A stretch of DNA of 64,000 nt, from positions 1 through 64,000 of the forward strand of contig SWDT01000126.1 of NCBI GenBank assembly GCA_009193035.1, read 5' to 3'. Origin of the DNA: Halicephalobus mephisto. Lineage: Eukaryota; Nematoda; Chromadorea; Rhabditida; Panagrolaimidae. The notes below the pieces were generated by a model that saw only the letters and a list, made by a program, of their open reading frames with translations, had not been told where the DNA came from and did no database searches. Made by a program: the position numbers and the translations under genes. Of this stretch, positions 9,640-21,098 are shown piece by piece (within the stretch, counting starts at the first letter, position 1; each line of letters opens with the position of its first letter).

Positions 9640-9860
9640 AACTTTTTTTAAAAATTAATTTAATTTTGTATAAAATTCGATTTTTAAAAAAAAATTAATT
9701 CAATTTTGTATGAAATTCTACTTTTTAAAAATTAATTTAATTTTGTATGAAATTCTACTTTTTAAAAAATTAATTTAGTTTTGTATGAAATTCTACTCTT
9801 CTAAAATTAATTTAATTTTGTATAAAATTCGATTTTTAAAAAATTAATTTAATTTTGGAT
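9640..9860. repeat. A/T-rich tandem repeat, ~37-45 bp unit
   Basis: Five copies of AATTTAATTTTGTATGAAATT followed by CTACTTTTTAAAA-like sequence. The apparent ORF that follows at 9855-10088 has no domain and runs into the ACGCG satellite. Confidence 0.75.
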
Positions 9861-10069
9861 TTAAAATCGATGAAAATTTTCTTAAAAAACAAAGAAATTA
9901 AAATCAAATCTAAGATGTTAATGGATTCAATGACGTCGAAAATTGTTTCGATAAAGCAAAAAATACGGAATTTGAAATTGATCCCCAAAGACAATTACAG
10001 TAACTTTTTAATTAGAATTTCGAATTTTTTACACGAAATTTATGAAAGTTTAATCAGAACGCGCGGAAT

Positions 10070-10945
10070 TTTTCCACGCGCATTATGATTATTTTCATTC
10101 AGATCAACTTCTTAAGTCGAATAATGGTCGACGCGCTGACACGCGTTGTGATTTTCAACGAACGCGCGTATAATATTTCGTAATTTTTAATAAACGCGCG
10201 CTTGTAATGTTTCTTAATCTTAAAAAACGCGCGCGTATGGTAATTCATAATTTTCAATAAACGCGCGTTTAAATATTTTTTATTTTCAAACAATTGCGCG
10301 CGTTTAGGAAATTTCATTATTTTTAAAAGTACGTGCGTTTAAATATTTCTTGTTTTTCAACAAACGCGCATGTACGCGTCTATGCATATCATGATTTCTA
10401 AAACACCTTCACGTGTATTATGATCTTTAAGAAACACGCGCGCCTACACACATTGTCTTTTTAACAAATGTGCTTAACACGTCATTGTTTTTAATAATTG
10501 CATCATGGATCTCAACAAATATGCATCCGTGCATCATCCATTTTAATAAATAAGTACTTGTGCTTTGTGATTTTTTACAAACGCGCACTCACGCGTTCTA
10601 ATTTTTTGTAAACGTATATTAACGAGTTTTAATTTTTCACAAATGCGCACTCACGCGTCTTAATATTTATAAACGCGTTTAATTTTTCACAAACGCGCAC
10701 TCACGCGTTTTAATTTTCACAAACGCACGCTGACGCGTTTTATTTTTTACAAACGCGCACTCACGCGTTTTATTTTTTCACAAACGCGCATTTACGCGTT
10801 TTATTTTTTCACAAACGCGCATTTACGCGTTTTATTTTTTACAAACGCGCACTCACGCGTTTTATTTTTTCACAAACGCGCATTTACGCGTTTTATTTTT
10901 TACAAACGCGCACTCACGCGTTTTATTTTTTCACAAACGCGTGAT
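10070..10945. repeat. ACGCG-rich satellite array
   Basis: About 25-30 tandem units. The left half (10070-10560) is degenerate and the right half (10565-10945) is regular, with a 30-31 bp unit ACAAACGCGCACTCACGCG followed by TTTTATTTTTTC. A variant with CATTTACGCG alternates with CACTCACGCG, suggesting higher-order organisation. Each unit has two CpG-rich words in strongly A/T-rich DNA. No ORF. Confidence 0.9.
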
Positions 10946-11093
10946 AATTGTTAACAAAAAATGTTCGTGTAGGGTTAGCAAAAATAATGATCTCGACAAT
11001 TAAGATAATTTTAAACATTTAAAATTTTTTATTATTTTTGAACTTAAATTTTTTAATTACTCTTTTCCGTCTGTTTTCCAAGAAGCGATTATA

Positions 11094-11440
11094 TCACGTG
11101 AAAAAATTTATCTTTATCTTAAAATTCTCTCTTGTCTTTCGAGCGAAAAATAATTTTCGTTTAATATATTCAATGTAAAAATTTTTTCCATCAAAAATTA
11201 AATTTTTTTTTATCGAACAAAAACGAAATGGAATAAATGTAATAAAATTTTCAATTTTCGGCTTCAAAAAATCCAAATTTATTATTTATTTTTTCCAACA
11301 CTGTCTCGTCAAGACCACCTGTGAAAATCGGTTTATTTGACTTCGATGTTTCTTTCGCGGAGACGGGATTAATTTAATAAAACCCCAACTTTGGACACAA
11401 AAAATAACTTGATTCTATTAGTACATAAATTGGATTTACT
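11094..11440. other. A/T-rich spacer, no gene seen
   Basis: Unique A/T-rich sequence with a GC-richer patch at 11300-11370 (TCGCGGAGACGGG). No exon or RNA gene that I can support. Confidence 0.4.
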
Positions 11441-11464
11441 GTATCACTGCATTATATTCAATGT

Positions 11465-11770
11465 ATCGATGTATTGGATATAATACATCCGATATATCAG
11501 AATTGCTTTAATGTATTCATATATATATATTATTCACTTTTTTGATGTATATATTGGGATCTATTCCTGATAATCTAGTAAGGTGCATATCTAAGAATAC
11601 ACACAACAAATAGCGCTATTATATCGATGTATTGGATATAATACATCCGATATATCAGAATTGCTTTAATGTATTCATATATATATATATATTATTCACT
11701 TTTTTAATGTGTATATTGGGATCTATTTCTGATAATCTAGTAAGGTGCATATCTAAGAATACCCACAACA
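11465..11770. repeat. Tandem duplication of ~157 bp
   Basis: The segment beginning ATCGATGTATTGGATATAAT and ending CATATCTAAGAATACA(C/C)ACAACAAA occurs at about 11465-11610 and 11622-11770 with few differences (for example an AT dinucleotide expansion and GTATAT/GTGTAT). Internally it contains a palindromic TATATCAG/CATATAT-rich core. A third, partial unit trails off to about 11850. Confidence 0.8.
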
Positions 11771-12089
11771 AATATATTTAATACATCCATAAGTACTATA
11801 TAATATAACTGATACATTAGAATTGTGTTAATGTATTCATATATTATATACTATGGACCGTTTTTTGTGCGTAAGAAGGGAGGAAGGCGGAATGTCTAAT
11901 GAAAATTCTTCCAGGTGTGGATTGTGTTCTTGGGAAATTGGGCAAGTTGAATTTCAACATTTTCAACATCAAATTTCTTAAAATAGATTAGACCCTAAAG
12001 GAAAATAAAATTGTTTTTCGTCATTTTCCAAAGTTATTTCCGGAATTTTCTGACACTACACTTCCAGAAACAGTTTTGGATAATGATTA

Positions 12090-12660
12090 GCTTTTGTCAT
12101 TGGTCATCCTTTCAGTCACTATCCAGACTACTTTGTTTTTATCGGGATAGTGTCCAACAATGACGTAAGAGCTCTTTGGTCACTTTTAATTTTAAGTTTA
12201 TAAGGATAGTGTCTAAGATAAGTTCGAAATTGGTTTTTTAGTCACTATCCAGGGTAATTTCTAGAGCTGCCAAAAATAACAGCTTCAGTAATTACATAGG
12301 ATAGTGACTTGAAGAAGTAACAATTGTTTAATTCTAGTCACTATCAATTCTAAGTTATAAGGATAGTGTCTAAAATAAGTTCGAAATTGGTTTTTTAGTC
12401 ACTATTCTGGGTAATTTCTAGAGCTGCCAAAAATAACAGCCTCAGTAATTACATAGGATAGTGACTTGAAGAAGCAACAATTGTTTAATTCTAGTCACTA
12501 TCAATTCTAAGTTATAAGGATAGTGTCGGAAACCGGTGCAAAATTATTTTTTTCAATCATTATCTATGATTATTTGCAGACCTGTCAAAAACAGGAGCTT
12601 CAATAAGTCTTTAAAAGCATCTGCCATATGCAATTACTCGAACTTCTTAGTCACTTTCTG
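12090..12660. repeat. GTCACTATCC palindromic repeat cluster 1
   Basis: At least six occurrences of TAGTCACTATCC or its reverse complement GGATAGTGACT flank short unique cores, several of which contain an AGCTGCCAAAAATAACAGCT hairpin. Two core units of about 175 bp (12180-12350 and 12356-12530) are nearly identical. The family recurs at four other places in the window. Confidence 0.85.
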
Positions 12661-12719
12661 CGACAATTAATCCCCACGTATTTCATCATCATGACGAATA
12701 TTTTTTAATTCTTAGAAAT

Positions 12720-13010
12720 CATTAAAAATCAAATTCTTTTTTGGTAATTTTATTTTTTTTATTTTAAAAGTAAAAATTTGATTTTACGGTATTTAATCAT
12801 TTTTTTATTTTTTTATTTATTTTAAAAATATAAATTTGATTTTACGGTATTTAATCATTTTCCAATTTTATTTTTTTTATTTTATTTATTTTAAAAATAA
12901 AAATTTGATTTTACCGTATTTAATCATTTTCCAATTTTATTTTTTTTATTTTAAAAATATAAATTTGATTTCACCGTATTTAATCATTTTTTAATTTTTT
13001 TTATTTATTT
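12720..13010. repeat. Tandem repeat, ~62 bp unit
   Basis: Four to five copies of AAAATTTGATTTTACGGTATT followed by TAATCATTTT and a long T/A tract. Confidence 0.8.
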
Positions 13011-14560
13011 ATTTTGCAATACATCTAAGTGAACCAGACGACCAAAAACTAAAATTCCTGACGTTTTTTAATTTATTTTTCTTCCTTGTTTTCTAAATTT
13101 AAACAATTTCTAAAATTAATTCCTTTTAATTTACAAATTTTCAAAAATTGCTTTCTAATTTGCAAAATTTTTTTTATTTATAAAATTTTAAAATTTATTT
13201 TTTTTATTTAAAAATTTTTTGAAATTTATTTTTTTTTTATTTAAAATTTTTTTTAAATTTGGAAAAAAATCGGAACTATGTGGATTTGTTAAATTTTTAC
13301 TATTAAATTCATTAAAGTTGTTTTTGTTTTTTAAATTTTAAATTTGTAAAATTCGAAAAATCCGGGGATCTGAAACGAAAACGAGGTTATTGTCATGTTT
13401 AATTATTTATGCAGATTATTTATGCTAATTCAATCAGGAAGGAGTCTTGACGAGACCCCGCCCAGTCGAGATGCCTCGGGCAAAATCCAGAAAATGTTCC
13501 GAAGAAGATTTACGTACAGTAGGATAAATATGGACGAAAAAAAATTTTCTTTCATTTTCGGATTCAGAATCTCCAGATTTTTTTGAATTTATTTCTACAG
13601 TAAAATTTTAAATTTTCAAAATTTTTCATTTTTTAAATTTTAATTTTTTTAAATCTTTAAATTTTAATTTTTTTGGGATTTTTAAACTTTTTAGAAAATT
13701 TTATTTTTTTAAAAAATTCATTTTTTTTTTAAATTTTTTAAAAATTTTATTTTTTTTTAAATTAATTTTTTTCAGAAAATTTTATTTTTTTTTAGATTAA
13801 ATTTGAAAATAAAAATTGTTTAAAAATTTTTTTGGAAAATTTAAAATTTTTGATTTTAAGCGTGGGATATAAGAGTTCGAAGTGAATTTTAAAGTTTCAA
13901 AAAATTAAGAACTTTCTTAAAAATTAAGAATTTTCTTGAAATTTTTTAGAAAATTTTGGAATTTTTGATTTTAGACGTGAGATATGAAAATTAAAAATAA
14001 ATTTTAAACAATTTCGAAAAATTAAGAACTTTTTTAAAAAGTAAAATTTTTTAGAAAATTCAGAAATTTCCAAAATTTTGTGGAATTTTATTCTTTCAAA
14101 AAATCAAAAATTTCTAATTTTTAATAAAATTTTATTTTTTTAAAAACAATAAAATTTAATAAATTTTTTTCTTTAATTTCATCAGACTTACATGAAGAAA
14201 TCCTTCGTCCGTAAATTTTTCTATGAAATGCAGAAGTTTTTGATCTTATCCGGATATTTTCAAAAATTGGATTATTCCGTGTCTATGGAGGAAATTTTTC
14301 CAAAAAAGCGTTCTTTTTATTCAACTTTGAAAATTTAGTAAAAAATTAAAATTTTTTTAAATTCGCATTTTTATTTTTCGCAATTTTTTATTTTTTATCA
14401 CTTTTTTCTCATGTACTTTAATTTCAATTGTATTATTTTTTATTTTAGCTTTTTTCCCGCACTGTACAGAGTCTGCTTCAGGGGGCTGTAGGATAACTGC
14501 CCCCGGCGATATTTATTTTATTTTTTTTTATTTTCATTAATTTCGAAATTTTTTTAAAAT
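13011..14560. other. Low-complexity A/T spacer, no gene seen
   Basis: Mostly runs of T and A. A GC-richer patch at 13435-13500 yields a short ORF (13395-13586) without domain, splice context or homologous look; I do not call it a gene. Confidence 0.5.
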
Positions 14561-14569
14561 TAATTTTTT

Positions 14570-15010
14570 CTGACTTAAATAACATATTAGGTTAATTAAT
14601 TACAAAAAATCCATATAAAAATGAAACAAATGAAGTAAATATCGTGAAAGGAAAGAGGAAAAATGACGTACAGTACCTCAGCGACATTTGTTCCCTGTTT
14701 TACTTTTTTTTATATTTTCATTGATTTCGAACTTTTTTTTACTTGTATAAAATATTAGGTTAATTAATTACAAAAAATTAATATAAAAATGAAACAAATA
14801 AAGTAAATATCGTGAAAGAAAAGAGAAAAAATGACGTACAGTACCCCAGCGATATTTGTTCCCTTTTTTTCTTTTTTTCAATTTTCACTAATTTCGAAAT
14901 GCTTTTTAAATTAATTTTTCCTTACTTAACTGAGGTATTAAGTTAATTAACTACAAAAAATCGATATAAAAATAAATGGAGTAAATTTCATGAAATAGAA
15001 GAGGAACAAT
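14570..15010. repeat. Tandem repeat, ~178 bp unit, three copies
   Basis: The unit contains TATTAGGTTAATTAATTAC, ATATAAAAATGAAACAAA, TAAATATCGTGAAAG and ATGACGTACAGTACC(T/C)CAGCGA, and occurs near 14585, 14755 and 14935, the last copy being the most divergent. Confidence 0.8.
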
Positions 15011-15072
15011 TACTGTACAGTCCGCTTTAGTACAGTACCATACGATACGAAAATATTTAGACAAAAATTAAG

Positions 15073-15249
15073 TACAGTAGAACTTGGATATAAGATATCC
15101 CTGTTATAATATATTTCACTTTATAGCATACGGTGCGAGTGAGTTTGGTTAGTTTGCCTTCAAATTTATCCCCCTGCTATGATATATCCTTTGTTAAAGA
15201 TAAGCTTTGCCTGATCCCAAGGGGGTACTTTATATCCAAGTTCTACTGT
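15073..15249 (+). mobile_element. MITE, Tigger/pogo-like termini, copy 2
   Basis: About 177 bp with well-matched inverted termini TACAGTAGAACTTGGATAT and ATATCCAAGTTCTACTGT. The interior shares TGAGTTTGGTTAGTTTGCC and AAATTTATCCCCC with the copy at 5777-5951, in opposite orientation. Noncoding and nonautonomous. Confidence 0.8.
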
Positions 15250-15499
15250 GTTTGAATTTGTAATTTTGGTTGTAAACATGGTTTTACATGACTTCCTTTC
15301 TAGTGATCGACTCTTAAAGAACCTGACATCAGGGTTCATCTGAATTCTTGATTTATTTTGTAAAATTTCTTCTTCAGTCGGTTTTCTCTTCTAAGAAGAC
15401 CTCGGATCTTCAACCAGGAAGACTATGCGAGTCTCGTAACTTTGTAATCATGTGTAATAATTCTTGGATCAGGCACTCCATCCTTAGTGGGAAGCACAG

Positions 15500-15675
15500 T
15501 AGACAGGGAATGCTTGATCTCGAACGGATTTTCTTAGTACTGACTGGAAGCGCTCGGTCTCGAACGGATTTTCTTAGTACTGACAAGGAATGCTTGGTCT
15601 CGAATGGATTTCCTTAACATCGATAGAAAGTACTCGGTCCCGAACAGATTTCCTTAGTGTCGACAAGGAAACATA
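15500..15675. repeat. Tandem repeat, ~42 bp unit
   Basis: Four copies of GGAATGCTTGGTCTCGAACG followed by GATTTTCTTAGTACTGACA, with increasing divergence to the right. The overlapping ORFs at 15348-15617 and 15590-15814 are translations of this repeat in two frames and are not called as genes. Confidence 0.8.
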
Positions 15676-16019
15676 CAGTTCCTGTAATAAAAATTATGTT
15701 TTGTTGCTTATATCGAATCCAGCAGAGATTTTTGTACTGTGCCTTAGGCATCTATTATATACTTTTTTACGATATCTACTTCATCATCAATACGTGGGTC
15801 ATTCAAATCGATGAATTCAACACGAATCGTCGTATTACTGAAGACCTTTAATAATTATTATATTTTAAGTAAATTGAAAAAAATTAATCTTTTTAAACAC
15901 GCGTTTTTTCTACTTTTTTTCATTACTGTAATTTTCCGAAATTTTATCCTGAATATTATTATTTTTTATATAATTTCAAAAATAATGATTTTTTAAATAA
16001 AATTATAAATTTTTTAAAA

Positions 16020-16365
16020 TTTACAAGTGATAGAGTCCGTCTTCAGCGAGATCCCTGATTGTATGATAACAGCTATCATATAAAACCAACGCGTAGGTTA
16101 CTGTAGTTTTCAGGAAATTTCCGATATTCTTGTCGAGACAATTTCGCAAAAACGCCCATTTCCAATTTTTTATAATATATTATTTTAAAATTTGTACTTT
16201 TTAAAACGAATAATAGAATCCGTCTTCAGCGAGATCCCTGATTGTATGATAACAATTACAAAACAACTATCATAAAACCAACGCGTAGGTTACTGTAACG
16301 CTCAGGAAATTTCCGATATTCTTGTCGAGAGAATTCCGCAAAAACGTCCATTTTCAATTTTTTAT
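16020..16365. repeat. Tandem duplication of ~180 bp upstream of the neuropeptide gene
   Basis: The block running from AGTCCGTCTTCAGCGAGATC through ACCAACGCGTAGGTTACTGT to TCAATTTTTTATAA occurs at about 16027-16175 and 16208-16362. It ends about 130 bp before the neuropeptide start codon, so it may hold duplicated regulatory sequence. Confidence 0.8.
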
Positions 16366-16493
16366 AAGATTTTTTTCGAGTTTCGATATACCGTATCCTT
16401 TTTTGTTTTAAATGTTTTCACAGCGACTACAATTAAGCAATTACTACATTTTAGACGTACTCGAACTTCGCCAGTGTCCTTACAGAATCCGAA

Positions 16494-17496
16494 ATGAATT
16501 CGACGGTTTATTCCTTGATTCTTTGCGCGTTGGCCGTTCTCGTTCTTTCTCAGGAGGTTAGTTTGAAATTCTGAAATAAATTTTCCTCAATTATTTCGTT
16601 TTTAAAATTCCAAAATTTTTTTAAAATAAAATCACAAATATCGTATTTAAAAAATAATTGTAAAATAAAATCACAAATATCGTATTTGAAAAATTCGAAA
16701 ATTGTTATTTATTTTAAAATTAAATACAATATAAAAAATAAATGACGATTTTCGAAATATTTTTGAATTTTTTTAATTAAGAAATTTTTTTTTGGATTTT
16801 AATTTAAACTATTTTTTTTTCTTGAAAAAAACAAAAAAGTAATCTCGATGAGATTGAATAAATCTTCCCTTGGGAGTCTTTGTGCGATTTTTATCTACTC
16901 GAAAAAACCACATTTAAAATAAGTTTTTCGACTAGACCATATTTTATGGATTCACGCAATTTTGAGTGGGAAGTCCTCGATCTGTTTGTTTGGCTATTTC
17001 TAGTTTGAGTTATTCATGTGGGAGAAATAAAAACAAGTTGCATGACCAAAAAAGCAAAATGGCACTGTTTGGAGCAATTTTCTGGAGGGATTAGACAAAA
17101 ATAAAATAAAATAAATGGAATAAATAAAGGGGTTTTTTTTTCGGTGTTTTGGTCGAGAGGTGGGAATTTTCATCAGGAAGGGAATGGTTGCAAGTTCGAT
17201 TCCTCTGGTCATCAACTTTAAGCGAAACTCAGTTTTTTAAATGATAATAGTAATTTTTTGAATTTCAGTTGACAGATGACACGACCTCTCAGATGGACAA
17301 GCGTTACAGATCCTTTGCTTTCGCCAAAAGATTCGCCTTCAACGGTCCCAGTAGATCCTTCGCCTTCGCTAAGAGATCTCCCATGGACGACGATTCTGAA
17401 GATTTGGTCGACAAGAGAGCCAGATTCGCTTTTGCTAAAAGATCTCTTAGACCTTTTGCATTTGCCAAACGGGCCTATCCATCGGCCTTTGCTTAA
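16494..17496 (+). CDS. nlp-18: nlp-18-like neuropeptide precursor (FAFA peptides)
   Basis: Exons 16494-16556 and 17269-17496 give 96 residues. Residues 1-18 are a signal peptide (MNSTVYSLILCALAVLVL). The second exon encodes peptides separated by Lys-Arg-type dibasic sites: YRSFAFA, FAFNGPSRSFAFA, an acidic spacer SPMDDDSEDLVD, ARFAFA, SLRPFAFA and a C-terminal AYPSAFA with no following site. C. elegans nlp-18 encodes SPYRAFAFA/SPYRTFAFA-type peptides and related short FA peptides, so the repertoire matches; known nlp-18 peptides act through CKR-type receptors in feeding, escape and arousal circuits. No Gly precedes the dibasic sites, so the peptides are not amidated. The single large intron (712 bp) carries repeats and a stray box B-like GTTCGATTCC at about 17190. 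AATAAA signals lie at about 17576 and 17686. Confidence 0.85.
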
Positions 17497-17699
17497 ACTG
17501 ATCCAAGAACATTCAACCATCTTCGCCGAAAAGCCGCCGTTGTTGCTCTCAACCTTCTCTGATTTCTGAAAAGTAATAAATTGTTTAATTCACAGATCTC
17601 TTTGTGGCACCACAAGTTAGGATAGTCCAATTCTGACATGGAACTTGATCAATACAAAGTCATTTTTGTCTTTGATTTAATGGAAATAAAAGCGAGTGT

Positions 17700-18820
17700 T
17701 TGTTGATTTTTAACATTTCGTTGCGAGAGTAGAAAACTGAAAAAGTAATTAAAATTTGAAATTTCGTTGCAAGAGTAGGTAAATTTGAAGAATTATTAAA
17801 ATCCAAAATTTTCGCTTCGAGAGTAAATAACTTTTAAAAAGTAGTTTAAATTTGAAATTTGCGCTTCGAGAGTAAATAAGTTTTAAAAAGTAGTTTAAAT
17901 TTGAGGTTTTCATTTTGAGAGTAAATAAGTTTTAAAAAGTAGTTTAAATTTGAAATTTGCGCTTCGAGAGTAAATAAATTTTAAAAAGTAGTTTAAATTT
18001 GAAGTTTTCGTTTCGAAAGTAAATAAGTTTTAAAAAAAGTTCAAATTTGAAGTTTTCGTTGCAAGAGTTGATTAGTTTAAAAAAATAGTTTAAATTCTAG
18101 GAGAGTTAAAATATCCTTAGCAGAATAGTAAACTTTTAAAAAAATAGATTCTAAAAAATTTAAATTTTGTTGCAAGAGTTAAGTTTAAAAAATAACATAA
18201 ATTTTAATAAATTTCAAATTTTGTCGTGAGATTAAAATTCATTTTCCAAAAAACATAAATTTCTGTACATTTAAAATTTCGTTTTGAGATTCAGATTTTT
18301 ATAAGAACTTAATATTTTTGTTTTGGGACTCACGTGTCTCAAAAAATTATTACTTTCGTTTTGAGATTCATATTTTTAAAATAAATTTATTATTTTCGTT
18401 ATGGGACCTATGTATTTCAAAACTTTATTATTTTCGTTTTGAGACCGAACTTTTAAAAACCTGTTATTTCCGCTCTAGAGTTTAAATTTTTAAAACAAGT
18501 TTATTATTTTCGTTCTAGGACCTATGTATTTCAAAAATTTATTATTTTCGTTTTGAGACCGAACTTTTAAAAACCTGTTATTTTTGTTCTGAGATTCATA
18601 TTTTTAAAATAAATTTATTATTTTCGTTCTAGGACCTATGTATTTCAAAAATTTATTATTTTCGTTTTGGGACCGATTTCCTAAAAACTTGTTATTTCCG
18701 CTCTAAGATTTAAATTTTTAAAACAAGTTTATTATTTTCGTTCTAGGACCCACGTGTTTCAAAAATCTATTATTTTCGCTTTAAAACCGATTTTCTAAAA
18801 ACTTGTTATTTTGATTTTAT
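17700..18820. repeat. Two adjoining tandem arrays 3' of the neuropeptide gene
   Basis: 17700-18180 holds about nine copies of a ~60 bp unit (GCTTCGAGAGTAAATAAG, TTTTAAAAAGTAGTTTAAAT). 18230-18820 holds a ~60/120 bp unit (ATTATTTTCGTT(C/T)TAGGACC, ATGTATTTCAAAAATTTATT, CGTTTTGAGACCGAAC). The motif cgagag/gagacc at equivalent positions suggests that the two arrays share an origin. Confidence 0.8.
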
Positions 18821-19096
18821 AAATTAAAACTTAAAATATATTTTAATTTGAGAAATTTCATGCTGTAAAAAATCCAGATTTACCAAAATGAAAAATACAT
18901 TTCCCTTTCGTAAAAAGGATAACAGAAAGGATAAACAGCTGTGAGCAAGGAAGATCATGCAACAAGATGCCCGAGGCAATCTTTCACTTTTGTGGATAAT
19001 CGTGGCGTAAATGGACTGGCTCTTCCGAATTGCGCAATCGGAAACAAAACAACCAAAGAAAAGAGCTCCAGAAATCTACTTGTCCATTTTTGGGAA

Positions 19097-20942
19097 ATGT
19101 GGTCCTGTGTAGAGACGACTTCTAGTCTTCATCAAAATCCTCAAAGTTTCAAAAACCTAGAATCTTGTCAGAATCCAGATGGAGCTGATTTCGAACACAA
19201 ATTCGAACAATGGCTAAAGGTAAATTTCATTCATTTTCAAAAATTAATTTCCATAATTTTCTAAAAAATTAATTTTCATAAATCTCTAGAAAAATTAATT
19301 TTTATAATTTTCTAAAAAAATTAATTTTATCCATTTTTTATAATTTTCTAAAAAAAATAAACTTTCATAAATCTCTAAAAATTATTTTTTTATGTATTTT
19401 AAAAAATTAATTTTTTAAATATTTTTTATCCTTTTTAAAATGATTTATTTTAGTCAATTGATAACTTTGGGACGGATGAAAGATTTCCAGAATTTGAATT
19501 AGACCTCCAAGGTTCCCAGAATTTTACTGATCAAAATTACAATATTACTAATTTTTCTTTTCCTTATCCACCTTCAGAGTATTCAGAACCCCCAAAACCC
19601 CAAGTTCAACAAAAAACAGAAAATTCTGACACTAATTCATCCAGTGATGATGAAAGACAACGTAAGTTTTAAGTATTCACCAAAATCGTTAATCTCAAAA
19701 TTAGTCACTATCCAGGTGTTTCATTGGAGCTGTCATTTTTAGCAGCTGTAGAAATTGTCTGGATAGTGACTCAAAAAAAATTTCTTCTTTTTTTGAACAC
19801 TATCCTAATATAGATAAATTCGTCTGAACAGTGACTAAAACTTGAGTAATTATTTACCACAGTCACTATCTAAGTGTTTCACTGGAGCTGTCATTTCTAG
19901 CAGCTGTAGAAATTGTCTGGATAGTGACTCGAAAACACCATTTCCCACCACATTAAACACTACCCTCATAAATACAAAATGAACAGTGATTAGAAAAGTC
20001 CCGAACTTCCAGTCACTATCATAGTGGAGATAACATTGGATAGTGACGAAAATAATCAAGTAATCGCGCATTGTAGTCACTACCCAGAATTTTCATCAGA
20101 GCTGCCGTAGTTTCATAAACCACATTCAATAGTGATTAAGAAACAATAAATCACAATGTTTAAATATTATTCCAATAAAAATCACTTTTATTTTAAATTT
20201 AATTTTTAAAAGTTAATTTTTTTTAATTTATTAAATTTTTAAAGATTTATTTTTTTTAATTTAATTTTTTTAGCACGAGTTGGGACAAATCAACTCGGAG
20301 GAGTATATGCCAACGGTCGTCCATTACCTTGTTATCTTCGAGAACGAATAATCGAACTTTCAAATTCAGGAATAAAACCTTGTCAAATATCCAGAGAACT
20401 TCGTGTTAGTCATGGTTGTGTCTCAAAAATACTGTCCAAGTAAGTTTTTTAGACCGGTTATCCATTGCTAGAGGCGATCTCTAATTATCCTCCAGCTTTC
20501 GCCGGGGTCGTTGTTCGCTTTCTCTTTTCCCCTCAGGGGGATAACTCAAATCCATCATTCCCACTAACAAAAACTAGTTTTCAGATACAGAGACACAGGA
20601 TCCATCAGGCCAGGAAAAATAGGAGGTTCAAAACCAAAAAAATCGCTCCCAAAAGTAGTAACAGCCATAGCCATCTACAAACATTACCGACCTACAATGT
20701 ACTCTTGGGAAATCCGTGATCGTCTACTGTCAGATGGCATATGTCAAACCGACAATGTACCATCTGTAAGTTCCATAAACAGAATAATAAGAACAAAACT
20801 AAACACTAAGGACCAACATACGGAAAATTCTGAATCCATAGGTAATCATAATTTTGATTTTTTCCCTCACAGTCCATTCTCCTCCGATTCTTACAATTCT
20901 GCTCTTCTCTCTAGCTCATCCGATTGTTCATCTCCTTCTTAA
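19097..20942 (+). CDS. Paired-domain (Pax) transcription factor without homeodomain
   Basis: Exons 19097-19219, 19454-19661, 20274-20439 and 20585-20942 give about 284 residues. Exons 3 and 4 encode one complete paired domain: the N-terminal subdomain from [15 protein letters not shown] through [16 protein letters not shown], the linker [15 protein letters not shown], and the C-terminal subdomain with [16 protein letters not shown] and [12 protein letters not shown]. The linker and SHGCVSKIL region look closest to the Pax3/7 and Pax1/9 classes. There is no octapeptide or homeodomain; the C-terminus is a short Ser-rich tail. An acidic Ser/Asn-rich stretch precedes the domain. The first in-frame ATG is at 19097, but the frame is open back to at least 18941, so an upstream exon may exist. 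The last intron is only 145 nt. It would bind DNA in the nucleus as a developmental regulator; the orthologue is not fixed. Confidence 0.85.
19690..20150. repeat. GTCACTATCC palindromic repeat cluster 2 (in Pax intron)
   Basis: Within the second Pax intron, AGTCACTATCCAGGTGTTTC... GGATAGTGACT units occur three to four times. Two of them (about 19705-19770 and 19860-19930) share a core with the hairpin AGCTGTCATTTCTAGCAGCT. The same core is found near 28330. Confidence 0.85.
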
Positions 20943-21098
20943 TTTTCTACAAAAACCTTCTAAAACAAAAAACTATCCATAGTCCCAAACTTAGAAATTC
21001 ATAGTTCTATTTTTACTCCGGAATACTATTTGATAAACACACGACTACTACTGTAATCAACCCGCAAATAACACTAAGGCAAAAACTGAAAAAAGTGA

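Noticed and set aside
10565..10945. CRISPR-like array
   Set aside because: Regular repeats, but spacers are as repetitive as the repeats and this is a nuclear eukaryotic genome; it is a satellite.
13395..13586. 63-codon plus-strand ORF
   Set aside because: Isolated in low-complexity DNA, no recognisable motif and no good exon boundaries.
15348..15996. Cluster of overlapping plus-strand ORFs
   Set aside because: They read through a 42 bp tandem repeat in two frames and then A/T-rich DNA; no domain and no splice structure.
17140..17215. tRNA gene in the neuropeptide intron
   Set aside because: Only a box B-like GTTCGATTCC is present; T-arm and acceptor do not pair convincingly and no box A is in place.
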